Shown here in pieces: positions 1 through 8,923 of a DNA stretch of 35,919 nucleotides; within the stretch, counting starts at the first letter, position 1; every line of letters starts with the position of its first letter. The stretch is taken from contig CANHJV010000017.1 in NCBI GenBank assembly GCA_947461225.1, positions 1-35,919 of the forward strand. Direction: 5' to 3'. The notes beneath the pieces are model-generated. The model made no database searches and was not told the DNA's origin. It was given only the letters and a program-made list of their open reading frames with translations. Origin of the DNA: Gemmatimonadota bacterium. GTDB lineage: Bacteria > Gemmatimonadota > Gemmatimonadetes > Gemmatimonadales > Gemmatimonadaceae. The translations under genes and the position numbers were made by a program.

Positions 1-491
1 ACGACCTGACCCTCGCCTTCGAGGCGGGCCAGCGTATCGGCATCCGCCGTATAGCGACCGTCGCCGTGCGCGACCGGAATCGAGATGACCTGGCCGATGT
101 GATACTCCGACGTGTATCGCGTCGCGATCGACTCCACGCGCAGGTGCACCGGTGCGCTCACGAAGCGTAGGCTGGCGTTCCGCAACAGCGCGCCGGGCAG
201 GAGCCCCGCTTCGCAGGCGATCTGGAATCCATTGCAAATTCCCAGCACTGGTCCGCCGCGCTTCGCGAAGGCGATGACTTCCTGCATGATCGGACTGAAG
301 CGCGCGATTGCACCGGCACGCAGGTAGTCGCCGTAGCTGAAGCCTCCGGGCAGGATGACGAGATCGACATTCTGGAGATCGTGATCCTTGTGCCACAGAT
401 ACACGGCTTCCTGACCGAGGTGATCGGCGACTGCATGGAACGCATCCTCGTCGCAGTTCGAACCGGGAAACCGAACGATGCCGGCCTTCAC
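1..491 (-). CDS. purQ: Phosphoribosylformylglycinamidine synthase glutaminase subunit PurQ (partial)
   Basis: PurQ releases ammonia from glutamine for the PurL subunit, which converts FGAR to FGAM in de novo purine synthesis. I translated this frame by hand from a GTG at 491. It opens with VKAGIVRFPGSNCDEDAF, the usual PurQ N-terminus, and continues with ILPGGFSYGDYLRAGAIA and the nucleophile elbow GICNGFQ with its catalytic cysteine. About 163 codons are present; the family is near 225-230 residues, so the C-terminus with the His/Glu of the triad lies beyond the left edge. The GTG start overlaps the purS stop by four bases (GTGA), as expected for a purS-purQ pair. The family is certain; only the 3' end is missing. 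Confidence 0.95.
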   Translation of the reverse strand, partial: MKAGIVRFPGSNCDEDAFHAVADHLGQEAVYLWHKDHDLQNVDLVILPGGFSYGDYLRAGAIARFSPIMQEVIAFAKRGGPVLGICNGFQIACEAGLLPGALLRNASLRFVSAPVHLRVESIATRYTSEYHIGQVISIPVAHGDGRYTADADTLARLEGEGQV

Positions 492-745
492 GCGTGCTCC
501 ACCGAGGCGATCTCGAAGTCTTCAGTGACCGGATTGGCCAGCAGCTTCTCGCACATGGCCGTGATTCGCACGCGTGCGGCGTCGGCGGTCAATGCTTCGG
601 TCTCTACGATCACGTGCCGCCCCACGCGCACGTCACTGACGTCGGCGAAGCCGAGCGAGTGCAGCGCGTCGGCGACCGCCTTGCCTTGGGGATCGAGGAT
701 CCCGCGACGCGGAACGATATGGATGGCGCAGCGGAAACGGGTCAT
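488..745 (-). CDS. purS: Phosphoribosylformylglycinamidine synthase subunit PurS
   Basis: PurS is the small structural subunit that bridges PurL and PurQ in the three-part FGAM synthase. The product is 85 residues, the normal size. It contains GILDPQGKAVADALHSLG followed by VSDVRVGR, both hallmarks of PurS. I place the start at ATG 745, which overlaps the pssA stop by one base (TGATG) and has a GAGGAG eight bases upstream; a GTG at 748 in the same frame is the alternative. It is followed at once by purQ. purL is not in the window. Confidence 0.93.
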   Translation of the reverse strand: MTRFRCAIHIVPRRGILDPQGKAVADALHSLGFADVSDVRVGRHVIVETEALTADAARVRITAMCEKLLANPVTEDFEIASVEHA

Positions 746-1653
746 CACAAGGGCTCCTCGCGGCCGGTGTCCGGCGCGATGTTCTGTCGTGAAGGACGAC
801 GGCGTCGACGACGGCGTCGGGGGTCAATGGGTTCCTCGAGCTCATCGTCGGTCGCGTCGTCATCCTCACGCGCGCCGGGCATGCGATCGAGTAATCCGAG
901 AAATACGGTGCGGCCGATGCCGTACAGCACATAGGCCATCAGGGCCGGGAAGAAGAACTTCTTGGGCAGAAAGATGACGCCCACGAAGGTGCCGACGACC
1001 AGGAGAAATCCGAGGATGCCATTGAGCGTCCGAAAGTTCACGGTCGGCACCTTGGCGTACTGTACATTGCTGATCATGAGCATGCCGAGGCCGAGCATGA
1101 CCCAGCGCAGCATTTGATGCCAGGGCAGGTCGCCGATCATCGTTTCGGTGTACAGCGGCGTCTGACTGAACCAGTAGTACGTCGCGAGGGTCATCCCGGC
1201 GGCAGGACTGGGCAGCCCGGTGAAGTGCGTGTTCTTCGTGCCCGCCTGCTCCACGTTGAAGCGCGCGAGGCGCATCACGGCGCAGGCGGTGAAGAAGAAG
1301 CAGAAAATCCATTCCCACCGCGTGCTCTGAAACACCGCGAAGTACATGATCAGCGCCGGCGCGGTGCCGAACGAGATGGCATCCACTAACGAGTCGAGTT
1401 CCTCGCCAAATCGGGTGCCGGATTTCGTGGCGCGGGCGATGCGGCCATCGAGGGTGTCGGCGATGGCGCCGAACACAATAAACCGCGCCGCGGCGTCAAA
1501 ATCGCCGCGCGAGGCGGCCACGATGGCGAAGATGCCGAAGAACAGGTTGGCGAGCGTGAAGCCGTTGGGGAGCGCCACCGCAACGCGCGGACGCGCGCGA
1601 CGCGGACGCTCCACGCCGTCGGCACCGGTGCCGCGCGTATCCGGGCGACTCAT
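745..1653 (-). CDS. pssA: CDP-diacylglycerol-serine O-phosphatidyltransferase PssA
   Basis: This integral membrane enzyme makes phosphatidylserine from CDP-diacylglycerol and serine. The 302-residue product has the CDP-alcohol phosphatidyltransferase motif DxxDGxxARx8GxxxDxxxD: D66, D69-G70, A73-R74, G83, D87 and D91. Several hydrophobic segments follow. The chosen ATG at 1653 overlaps the stop of the upstream 58-residue gene (ATGA); an extended frame from 1740 would run back through that gene and is unlikely. The C-terminal tail is odd: an acidic stretch (EDDDATDDELEEP) is followed by eight consecutive arginines. It lies between purine genes, so its transcription is probably tied to the purine operon. 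The type II PssA assignment is firm; the tail function is unknown. Confidence 0.93.
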   Translation of the reverse strand: MSRPDTRGTGADGVERPRRARPRVAVALPNGFTLANLFFGIFAIVAASRGDFDAAARFIVFGAIADTLDGRIARATKSGTRFGEELDSLVDAISFGTAPALIMYFAVFQSTRWEWIFCFFFTACAVMRLARFNVEQAGTKNTHFTGLPSPAAGMTLATYYWFSQTPLYTETMIGDLPWHQMLRWVMLGLGMLMISNVQYAKVPTVNFRTLNGILGFLLVVGTFVGVIFLPKKFFFPALMAYVLYGIGRTVFLGLLDRMPGAREDDDATDDELEEPIDPRRRRRRRRPSRQNIAPDTGREEPL

Positions 1654-1826
1654 GTGGGCAGTCCGGCTGGGGTCCGGTAAATCCATGCCACCGAGAGGGC
1701 AACGAGCGTGAGCACGTATCCACCAAGCCACCACGGCCACGAACGGAAGCGTAAGGCCGCCGCGAATGTCAGCGCGGCGAATCCGGCGGCCCCGAGCAGT
1801 AGTAGATAGCCCTCACGCGCGACCAT
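1650..1826 (-). CDS. 58-residue membrane peptide resembling the N-terminal anchor of phosphatidylserine decarboxylase
   Basis: I translated this small frame by hand; it begins [16 protein letters not shown] and ends AWIYRTPAGLPT. It has two hydrophobic segments (about residues 7-24 and 33-49). The AREGY start and the closing WIYRTP-x-x-LP resemble the N-terminal membrane anchor of bacterial phosphatidylserine decarboxylase (typical pattern AREG...FFRDPxRxxP). Everything after that point, including the catalytic domain with its self-cleaving serine motif, is absent. The start overlaps the purC stop by one base (TGATG) and the stop overlaps the pssA ATG (ATGA), so the gene is neatly embedded and likely translated. 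Its place next to pssA supports a Psd origin. It may be a degraded remnant or a small protein helping PssA. The Psd link is inference from short similarity. Confidence 0.6.
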   Translation of the reverse strand: MVAREGYLLLLGAAGFAALTFAAALRFRSWPWWLGGYVLTLVALSVAWIYRTPAGLPT

Positions 1827-2782
1827 CAAACGGAATCCTCAGGAAGGCCCAGACGTGCAAGGTCCATCGGGGCTCCGGTCAACCGCGTGAAGGCATCGCG
1901 GTAGCGGAGGCTGGTCGTCCGGATGACGTCGCTCGGAAGCACGGGGGCCGGCGCGTCACCGTTCCAGCGTCCGGCCCGACGTTCCACATCGAGCCAGTCG
2001 CGAAGCGGTTGCTTGTCGAAACTCGGCTGACCGTGCCCAGGTGCATAGCTATCGGCCGGCCAGAATCGCGAACTGTCCGGGGTGAGCACTTCATCGATCA
2101 ACAGCAGACGGCCATCGCGCCAGCCGAACTCGAACTTCGTGTCGGCCACGATGATCCCGCGCGGTTCGGCGGTGGCGCGTCCGAATTCGTAGACCGTGCG
2201 GGCCAGACGCTCGAGCGTGGCGGCCGTGTCCGCTCCGACCGACGCGATTACACTGCCAATCGTGATGTTCTCGTCGTGCCCTGTTTCCGCCTTGGTGGCA
2301 GGACTGAAGATCGGCGGATCGAGTCGGTCGCTCTCGCGTAGCCCGACCGCGAGCGCCTCGCCCGCCAACGTCCCATTCGTTTGATACTCCTTCCACGCCG
2401 AGCCGGTGATGTAGCCGCGGATCACGCATTCGATCGGCACCACGTCGGCACGCACGCATAACATGCTGCGACCCGCAAGCGCCTCGCGATACGGGGCGAG
2501 GGCAGGCACTTCGCGTATGATCTCGTCGGTGTCGGCGGAGAGCAAGTGATGCTCGACCACACCCGACAGTTGCGACAGCCACCACGCAGTGAGCTGCGTG
2601 AGCACCGCACCCTTGTACGGAATCGCCTCGCTCATCACGACATCGAACGCGCTGATGCGATCCGTCGTCACCAGCAGCAGGCGATCCTCGTCTACTGCAT
2701 AGACATCACGCACTTTCCCGCGACGCACCAGCGGCAGCGGGAGTGACGTTTCGATCATGGCGACGGGAAGGCCGGTGCTCAT
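1826..2782 (-). CDS. purC: Phosphoribosylaminoimidazole-succinocarboxamide synthase (SAICAR synthetase)
   Basis: PurC joins aspartate to CAIR using ATP, giving SAICAR in purine synthesis. The 318-residue product carries the family motifs [11 protein letters not shown] near residue 20, [14 protein letters not shown] near residue 40, [17 protein letters not shown], and the late [12 protein letters not shown]. The length fits the long form of the family (about 300). I chose ATG 2782 because it overlaps the purB stop by four bases (ATGA); the longer frame to 2830 adds only an arginine-rich stretch lying over purB. An ATG at 2758 is also possible. Its product is a substrate of the enzyme encoded just upstream, purB. 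Confidence 0.95.
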   Translation of the reverse strand: MSTGLPVAMIETSLPLPLVRRGKVRDVYAVDEDRLLLVTTDRISAFDVVMSEAIPYKGAVLTQLTAWWLSQLSGVVEHHLLSADTDEIIREVPALAPYREALAGRSMLCVRADVVPIECVIRGYITGSAWKEYQTNGTLAGEALAVGLRESDRLDPPIFSPATKAETGHDENITIGSVIASVGADTAATLERLARTVYEFGRATAEPRGIIVADTKFEFGWRDGRLLLIDEVLTPDSSRFWPADSYAPGHGQPSFDKQPLRDWLDVERRAGRWNGDAPAPVLPSDVIRTTSLRYRDAFTRLTGAPMDLARLGLPEDSV

Positions 2783-4218
2783 ACGCGGACCTCTTCGACT
2801 TCGACGTCGGCGCGCTCGCGCGCGAGCCACGGCGCCACGTGCTCATCGAGGAATTCCACGACCTGTTCCGGCGAGCGACCCACGAAGCGCGTGGGCTCCG
2901 TGACCGCCTGCAAGTCTTCGAGCGGAACGCCGAACGCCGGGTCGGCGGCGAGCCGCTCGAGCATGTCGTTGCGTGGTGCGCCATCCTTGACGGCGCGTGC
3001 AGCGTCGATGCTGTGACCGCGAATCAGCTCGTGGGCTTCCTGACGATCACCACCGGCGCGAACGAACCGCACGATGATTTCTTCGGTGGCCATGAACGGG
3101 AGCTCGTCGTCGACACGGCGCCGGATCCTAGCCGGATGTACCTCGAGTCCGCGCACCACGTTTTGCATCAATACGAGAATGGCGTCGGTGGCGAGAAATG
3201 ATTCAGGAATCACCAGACGGCGATTCGCGGAATCGTCCAGCGTGCGCTCGAAGTACTGGACCGCATGGGTCTGATTGGCATTCGGCTCCAGCGAGAGCAC
3301 GAAGCGCGCAAGTGAGGCGATCCGCTCTGAGCGCATCGGATTTCGCTTGTACGCCATTGCCGACGATCCGATCTGGTTCTTTTCGAACGGCTCTTCGATC
3401 TCGCCGAATGCCTGCAGCATCCGGATGTCGCCGGAGAACTTGGACGCGGTCGCGGCGATGCCGGCGACGACGCCCAGCACCTGCGCATCCACCTTCCGCG
3501 AGTACGTCTGCCCGCTCACAGGGATCGATGCGGCGAAGCCCATGCGCGTTGTCACCAGGCGGTCGAGCTCACGGACCTTCGCGTGATCGCCGTCGAACAG
3601 CGACAGGAAACTCGCCTGCGTTCCCGTCGTGCCCTTCACGCCGCGGAATGGCAACTGGGCGATGCGGTAGTCGAGATCCTCGAGGTCGAGCAAGATATCC
3701 TGCATCCACAATGTCGCGCGCTTGCCGACCGTCGTCAGCTGCGCCGGCTGCAGGTGCGTGTAGCCGAGCGCCGGCTCGTCCTTCCACTCCCGCGCGAATC
3801 CCCCGAGGGCCTCGAGCGAGTCGATCAGCTTCTCACGCAGCAGCTGCATCCCGCGGCGCATCAGAATCAGCTCGGCGTTGTCGGTGACGAAGCAACTGGT
3901 GGCACCGAGGTGGATGAACTTCCTGGCCGCTGGCGCGACATCACCGAACGCATGCACGTGCGCCATCACATCGTGCCGGAACTTTTTCTCGTACACGGCC
4001 ACGGCCTCGAAGTCGATGTCGTCGAGGTGGGCGCGCATATCATCGAGCGCCGCGTCGGGAATGGCAATGCCGAGACTCTGCTGGGATTCGGCGAGCGCCA
4101 GCCAGAGTCGGCGCCAGAGGCCGTAGCGGAGCTGCGGGCCCCAGAGCGTGAGCATGGCGCGCGACGCATAGCGGTCGGCGAGAGGCGAGGCGTACGAGGT
4201 GCGGTCGGGTGCGGTCAC
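2779..4218 (-). CDS. purB: Adenylosuccinate lyase
   Basis: PurB removes fumarate from SAICAR and from adenylosuccinate, so it acts twice on the way to AMP. The product is 479 residues. It has [18 protein letters not shown] with the catalytic-region histidine, and the superfamily signature [15 protein letters not shown] at about residues 280-295. The signature and the [12 protein letters not shown] motif look more like the animal ADSL branch (which reads [14 protein letters not shown]) than like the Bacillus enzyme. The start is a GTG at 4218, four bases after the stop of the htrA-like gene; the longer frame to 4299 lies inside that gene and lacks family sequence. It is followed by purC with an ATGA overlap. 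Confidence 0.94.
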   Translation of the reverse strand: MTAPDRTSYASPLADRYASRAMLTLWGPQLRYGLWRRLWLALAESQQSLGIAIPDAALDDMRAHLDDIDFEAVAVYEKKFRHDVMAHVHAFGDVAPAARKFIHLGATSCFVTDNAELILMRRGMQLLREKLIDSLEALGGFAREWKDEPALGYTHLQPAQLTTVGKRATLWMQDILLDLEDLDYRIAQLPFRGVKGTTGTQASFLSLFDGDHAKVRELDRLVTTRMGFAASIPVSGQTYSRKVDAQVLGVVAGIAATASKFSGDIRMLQAFGEIEEPFEKNQIGSSAMAYKRNPMRSERIASLARFVLSLEPNANQTHAVQYFERTLDDSANRRLVIPESFLATDAILVLMQNVVRGLEVHPARIRRRVDDELPFMATEEIIVRFVRAGGDRQEAHELIRGHSIDAARAVKDGAPRNDMLERLAADPAFGVPLEDLQAVTEPTRFVGRSPEQVVEFLDEHVAPWLARERADVEVEEVRV

Positions 4219-4222
4219 GTAA

Positions 4223-5650
4223 TCAGCGGAGAGAGAACGACGTCTGGAGGTACTGTCGGTTGCGCTCGAATACCACGTACACAGGACCGCGAGCGCCATA
4301 CCGGTCGATCGCGGCTGATGCCGCCTCGGCCGAATTCACGCGCGTCTGTCCCACCTGCACGATCACATCACCGTCCTGCAACCCGATCTCGTCGCGAATG
4401 CGATCGGATACGCGATAGACCAGCGCGCCGGCGTTCGACGCGACGCCGCGCTCCTGGCGAATCACATCCGTAAGCGACACCAGCTGCAATTCGCGAAGGA
4501 CGGTGACTTTGGGCGCGCTCACTTCCGGCGCATCCGCGACTGGCAGCGAGAAGCGAAGCTCGTTGCCGCCGCGGCGTACGGTCACCTGCAATCGCTCACC
4601 GACACGCAAGTCGAGTAAGCGCGCTTCCCAGTCGAACGGATTCTTGACCGGTCGCGTGCCGGCCGCGATAACCTGATCACCCGCGCGGACGCCGGAACGG
4701 TCGGCCGGGGAGCCCGGCACCACACGGGCGACGATTGCGCCGACGGCGGCAGCTTCGCGGGCGCTTTGCACGTCGGGCGTCTGCAAGCGAATACCGACCC
4801 ACGGCTGTCGCACGGCGCCATGATCGAGCAGGTCTTCCACAATGCGCTTCGTCCGATCGATCGGAATCGCGAAACCGAGGCCCACCGACCCACCGCTCGG
4901 CGAATAGATCGAGCTGTTTACGCCGACGACCTCCCCCGAGGCGTTCACCAGCGGTCCGCCGGAATTCCCGGGGTTGATCGCCGCATCGGTCTGGATCATA
5001 TCCACGTACACACCGCCGCCATCGCCGCGGCCGGCAAGATTACGACCGACGGCGCTCACGACGCCTACCGAGACACTCGGCTCGCTGTTGCCGAGCACGA
5101 ACCCAAACGGATTGCCGATCGCGATCGACCACTCGCCGACGATCAACGTCGACGAACTGCCAAGCGGCGCCACCGGCAGATTCTTCGCCTTGATGCGCAC
5201 GACGGCGAGGTCGTTCGTCTCGTCGATGCCTACGACGGTCGCGTCGTACGAGGTGCCGTCACGCATGCCGATCGAAACTTTCGTGGCGCCTGAGATGACA
5301 TGCGCATTGGTCACAATGATGCCGTCGCTGCGCACGACGAACCCGGAGCCGATGCCGGCGTTGCGACGCTCGCCGGTGCGCCCACCCATGAAATATTCGA
5401 AAAAATCGACCGGGACCTTCTGCACGGTTTCGGTCTGCACCGTCACCACAGCTGGCGCGACACGCTCTACGGCGGTCGTGATCGCGGTCCGGCGCGATGC
5501 CTCGATGTTCTGTGCGGGCACCGGTCCGACCGGCTTCGCCGGAGCCGGGGGCAGCGTGCGGACCTGCGCACTCGACGTGCTGGGATTGGCCCCTTCGCAG
5601 CCGATCAGCGTCAGCGCCACCAGCACGTTGAGCGTGGAACGCTGAACCAT
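4223..5650 (-). CDS. HtrA/DegP-type serine protease, predicted lipoprotein, two PDZ domains
   Basis: This is a predicted envelope quality-control protease. The 475-residue product begins with a lipoprotein signal peptide ending in LTLIGC, so Cys18 would be lipidated. A Pro/Ala-rich linker follows, then a trypsin-like domain with the triad His117 (TNAHVIS), Asp147 (NDLAVV) and Ser230 (GNSGGP). Two PDZ domains occupy roughly residues 285-375 and 385-470. I chose ATG 5650 because it gives a clean signal peptide; the longer frame to 5677 overlaps truA. It lies between truA and purB, and purB starts four bases after its stop. The lipid anchor makes it differ from the soluble periplasmic DegP of E. 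coli. Confidence 0.9.
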   Translation of the reverse strand: MVQRSTLNVLVALTLIGCEGANPSTSSAQVRTLPPAPAKPVGPVPAQNIEASRRTAITTAVERVAPAVVTVQTETVQKVPVDFFEYFMGGRTGERRNAGIGSGFVVRSDGIIVTNAHVISGATKVSIGMRDGTSYDATVVGIDETNDLAVVRIKAKNLPVAPLGSSSTLIVGEWSIAIGNPFGFVLGNSEPSVSVGVVSAVGRNLAGRGDGGGVYVDMIQTDAAINPGNSGGPLVNASGEVVGVNSSIYSPSGGSVGLGFAIPIDRTKRIVEDLLDHGAVRQPWVGIRLQTPDVQSAREAAAVGAIVARVVPGSPADRSGVRAGDQVIAAGTRPVKNPFDWEARLLDLRVGERLQVTVRRGGNELRFSLPVADAPEVSAPKVTVLRELQLVSLTDVIRQERGVASNAGALVYRVSDRIRDEIGLQDGDVIVQVGQTRVNSAEAASAAIDRYGARGPVYVVFERNRQYLQTSFSLR

Positions 5651-5666
5651 TAGCACCAGTCCCGGG

Positions 5667-6443
5667 TCACGCGGCATCGGTGTAGAGCTCGGCAGGGTAG
5701 GTCACTTCGCGCAGCGACAAGCCGTGGGCCGGCGCTGGCGCCGGGGTACCGGAATTGTCGGGTGCAACGAGGAGCCGCGCAATCGTGCCGCGCGGTCGCC
5801 GCCCCTGAGCCACTTCAACCATCGTTCCAACGAGAAAACGCACCATGTGATGGAGAAAACGGTTTGCCGTGACTTCGAACACCCAACCGCCGTCGCGCTC
5901 GACCCACCGAGCATGCTGAATGATGCAGCGATGGTGGTCATCCGCCGGCGCCGTGTTCGCGACGGCAAACGCACGGAACGTGTGCTCGCCCAACACACTG
6001 TCGGCCTCGCCCTGAAGCGCCGCCGGATCGAGCGGGTGACGAACGGCCCACTCGAAACGCCGCCGGAACGGAGAACGGGCCGCCTCGTCCGTCCCGATAA
6101 GATAACCGTATCGACGCGCGATGGCGCTCCGCCTGGGATGGAAATCCGGAACCATCCGATGGGCCTCCGCGACCCAGATGTCGTCGGGGAGGATGGCGTT
6201 CATGGCACGCCGGAGAGTGGCGGGATTCCAGCGCGCGGGCACCCGGACGCCAACCCCCTGACCGTGCGCGTGAACCCCGGCGTCCGTTCGGCCGGCGCCG
6301 ATCGCCGGAACGGCGGTCGCGCACAGCCGCGCGAGGGCCACTTCCATGTCGCCTTGCACGGTGCGGACTACGGGCTGACGCTGCCAGCCGGCGAAGCGCC
6401 CCCCGTCATACTGCGTTACCAGGAGGATCGGTCGCGGGTCCAT
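5667..6443 (-). CDS. truA: tRNA pseudouridine(38-40) synthase TruA
   Basis: TruA converts uridines 38-40 of the tRNA anticodon stem to pseudouridine. The 258-residue product has LLVTQYDGGRFAGWQRQ at the start and GAGRTDAGVHA with the catalytic Asp54. Later motifs include FEVTANRFLHHMVRFLVGT, typical of the C-terminal half. ATG 6443 begins MDPRPILLV, the expected N-terminus; the longer frame to 6497 adds unrelated residues. It is the first gene of the minus-strand run, divergent from the GAF protein at 6549. The 105-base gap between them must hold both promoters, but I see no convincing -35/-10 pair. Confidence 0.94.
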   Translation of the reverse strand: MDPRPILLVTQYDGGRFAGWQRQPVVRTVQGDMEVALARLCATAVPAIGAGRTDAGVHAHGQGVGVRVPARWNPATLRRAMNAILPDDIWVAEAHRMVPDFHPRRSAIARRYGYLIGTDEAARSPFRRRFEWAVRHPLDPAALQGEADSVLGEHTFRAFAVANTAPADDHHRCIIQHARWVERDGGWVFEVTANRFLHHMVRFLVGTMVEVAQGRRPRGTIARLLVAPDNSGTPAPAPAHGLSLREVTYPAELYTDAA

Positions 6444-6548
6444 GACGTGGGGGAAGCTAGACACCACCCGCGTTCGCTTCAACTGACCCGAGTTCAAAGG
6501 CGCTTCACTATTGCGCTGTCGCGTCCGCTGACGTTTCCTCCACTCGCC

Positions 6549-7859
6549 ATGCCTCCTCGCTCACTTGCCTCGCTGGCGTATGCGCTGTCCGCCACGTCCG
6601 ATCTCGACGGTGCCCTCATTGCGTTGGGGGAGTGCCTCGCCGAGATGGACCGCGGCGCCTGCATCGCGCTGCTCCAATACGACGCCCGACGGGATATGCT
6701 CCGCGACCGGCTGTCGCCGGTTGGCGCGCACGTCGTCCGGACGTCGATGGAAACGACCTTCGATCATCTCCCAGAGGCTACTCGCGGCAAAATTCTGGCG
6801 GGTGGTCCCTTCGTTGATGTTGTCGACCGGTCGGCCGACTACGCGCGGCTGTGCGGCTTTGCGACTGCACTCGACGGGGGCATTCTGGCGGTCCGCGGGA
6901 TCAAAGTGGAGGGGTTGCTCGGTGCCGTCCTGGCGGTCTACGAACCGCGCAAGATCTTCGGGACCAGAACCACGGAGCGGCTGGCACCGGCCGTCGCGCT
7001 ATTCGACCTGGCCTATGTACGGCTCGCCGAGCGGGATGCCCGCGAGGAAGCGGTGCGGACGCTCGAGGATGTTACGCAGCGCGTCCACGGGGAGTACGTC
7101 CGGAAGTTGACGGCGCTCGAGACAGAGCTCCGCGAAGTCCGTAGCACGCCGCGAAACGTCACGGCGCGCCATCCCGCCGAGGCCATCGCGATTCAGGCCG
7201 ATTCCGCGCGATCCGGTGAAGAGGCCCGACGGGCCCTTCGCCGCGCCGAACTCGCGGATCAACAGCTGACGTCCGCCGTCGGGCAGCTCGAGCAGGCACA
7301 CGTCGAACTGCACCGCCGAAGCGAAGCCCTGCGGCAGCGGACACGCACGCTCTATCTGGTGGACCGCGCGCTCTCGCTCGACGCCGAGACCACCGACGCC
7401 CGGAAACTGGTGGACGGACTGCTCGCGTTGGTTGGCGATGACATGCAAGCGCAGCGGTGCTCACTGATGCTGCGAGCTCCCGAGCCGGACTACCTCTACC
7501 TCGCCGCCGCACGGGGGATCGCGCCAAACATTGTGGAAGGGATGCGCATCCGGATCGGCGAAGGCGTTGCCGGCCGAGTGGCCGCCGCACGAGAACCGTT
7601 GCTGGTACAAGATGTCCGCGAAGCCTCGCAACACCCGCTGCTTCGCGACCAATACTTCACGACCGGAAGCTTCATTAGCTTCCCGCTGGTGTACCACGAC
7701 GAACTGGTCGGCGTACTCAATCTCACGAATCGCGCGCAGCGCGGCATCTACACCGATGAAGATGTCGAACGCGTCCGACTGCTGGGCCTCGTGATCTCGC
7801 TCATTACCTCCCGGAACGCGCTCCCGGAGCGCCTGCTCCAGTCGATCAATGTCCGCTGA
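6549..7859 (+). CDS. GAF-domain protein with central coiled coil
   Basis: The 436-residue protein probably senses a small molecule or passes on a signal. Residues about 270-422 form a GAF domain, with EGMRIRIGEGVAGRVAAARE, PLLVQDVREA and VYHDELVGVLNLTNR in the usual order. Residues about 10-155 look like a second, more diverged GAF-like fold (GGILAVRGIKVEGLLGAVLA). Between them, about 160-275, is a charged Ala/Glu/Arg-rich segment likely to be a coiled coil. No kinase, cyclase or DNA-binding output domain is present. It starts at ATG 6549 and overlaps trpD by 11 bases at its end, so it heads the trp run. A role in trp control is possible but not shown. Confidence 0.8.
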   Translation: MPPRSLASLAYALSATSDLDGALIALGECLAEMDRGACIALLQYDARRDMLRDRLSPVGAHVVRTSMETTFDHLPEATRGKILAGGPFVDVVDRSADYARLCGFATALDGGILAVRGIKVEGLLGAVLAVYEPRKIFGTRTTERLAPAVALFDLAYVRLAERDAREEAVRTLEDVTQRVHGEYVRKLTALETELREVRSTPRNVTARHPAEAIAIQADSARSGEEARRALRRAELADQQLTSAVGQLEQAHVELHRRSEALRQRTRTLYLVDRALSLDAETTDARKLVDGLLALVGDDMQAQRCSLMLRAPEPDYLYLAAARGIAPNIVEGMRIRIGEGVAGRVAAAREPLLVQDVREASQHPLLRDQYFTTGSFISFPLVYHDELVGVLNLTNRAQRGIYTDEDVERVRLLGLVISLITSRNALPERLLQSINVR

Positions 7860-8910
7860 GTCGTTGAGCCAGGCGATTCGTCGACTGGCCGCTCATGAAT
7901 CCCTCGAGGCGGACGTCGTGCGGCGTGCCTTCGGCGTCATCATGCGCGGGGAAGGCACACCGGTGCAGGTCGCTGCGTTGCTCATGGCGCTTCGGGTCAA
8001 GGGCGAAACGCCCATCGAGGTGGCAGGGGTGGTCGAGGCGCTCCGCGAAGCGATGATCGTGTTGTCGGCGGATCGTCCCGAGGCATTGGTCGATACGTGC
8101 GGAACCGGCGGCGGCTCGCTGACCACGTTCAACATCTCGACGGCGGCCGCGCTGGTGGCCGCCGGCATGGGGGTGCGTGTCGCGAAGCACGGCAATCGTT
8201 CGTTCACATCGCGTTCCGGGAGTGCTGACGTGCTCGAGGCACTCGGCGTGGTGATCGATACCACGCCTCCCGCGATGGCCGCCACGCTGGCTGACGCGGG
8301 CATCGTGTTCATGTTCGCGCCGCTCATGCATCCCGCACTACGGCACGTTGGCCCCGTGCGCCGCGAACTGGCCGTACCGACGGTCATGAATATTGTCGGC
8401 CCGCTCGCCAACCCGGCCCGCGCCGGGCGTCAGGTGGTTGGCGTCGCCGAGCGCGCCCGTCTTGGACTGCTCGCCGATGCCTTGTCGGCCTTGGGCACGG
8501 TCCGGGCAATGGTCGTGCATGGTGAGCCAGGGCTGGATGAAGTCTCGCCCCTCGGCCCGACCCATGTGATCGAGGTGCGAGCTGGCCGCACGGCATCGTG
8601 GACGATCGACCCCGTCGCGTATGGCATCTCCGGGATTTCGCTGGACGACCTCGCCGGGGGCGATCCCGCGCACAATGCCGCATTGATCGAGGACGTGCTC
8701 GGCGGCGGCGGCTCCGTGGGTGCGCGGTCGGCCGTGCTGCTGAACGCCGCGGCTGCGGTCTACGTGAGTGGCGACGAGCGGAGCTATGCCGACGCGGTGG
8801 ATATGACTCGGCGGGCGATGGCCGAAGGAGTCGGCCTCGCCGCCTTGCAGCGCCTGCGTGCGGCGTCGAACGCCGCGGCCAGCGCCGCGTCGCACGGCGC
8901 TCGACGGTAG
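7849..8910 (+). CDS. trpD: Anthranilate phosphoribosyltransferase
   Basis: TrpD transfers the phosphoribosyl group of PRPP to anthranilate, the second step of tryptophan synthesis. The 353-residue product carries the PRPP-binding motif DTCGTGGG (residues 82-89), then FNISTAAALVAAG and VRVAKHGNRSFTSRSGSAD, all family hallmarks. The length is normal (about 340). ATG 7849 lies inside the end of the GAF gene. It is separated from trpC by the oppositely oriented lexA; trpD and lexA converge with only 13 bases between their stops. trpE and trpG are not in the window. Confidence 0.95.
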   Translation: MSAESLSQAIRRLAAHESLEADVVRRAFGVIMRGEGTPVQVAALLMALRVKGETPIEVAGVVEALREAMIVLSADRPEALVDTCGTGGGSLTTFNISTAAALVAAGMGVRVAKHGNRSFTSRSGSADVLEALGVVIDTTPPAMAATLADAGIVFMFAPLMHPALRHVGPVRRELAVPTVMNIVGPLANPARAGRQVVGVAERARLGLLADALSALGTVRAMVVHGEPGLDEVSPLGPTHVIEVRAGRTASWTIDPVAYGISGISLDDLAGGDPAHNAALIEDVLGGGGSVGARSAVLLNAAAAVYVSGDERSYADAVDMTRRAMAEGVGLAALQRLRAASNAAASAASHGARR

Positions 8911-8923
8911 TCGGCGCGCTCGG

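Noticed and set aside
450-475. GTTCGAACC-like sequence as part of a tRNA T-arm
   Set aside because: It lies within purQ coding for FPGSNCDED and no acceptor or anticodon stems can be drawn around it.
5724-6548. N-terminal extension of the GAF protein to 711 residues
   Set aside because: The extra 275 residues are antisense to truA, which is certain on the other strand. The GAF protein sensibly starts at 6549.
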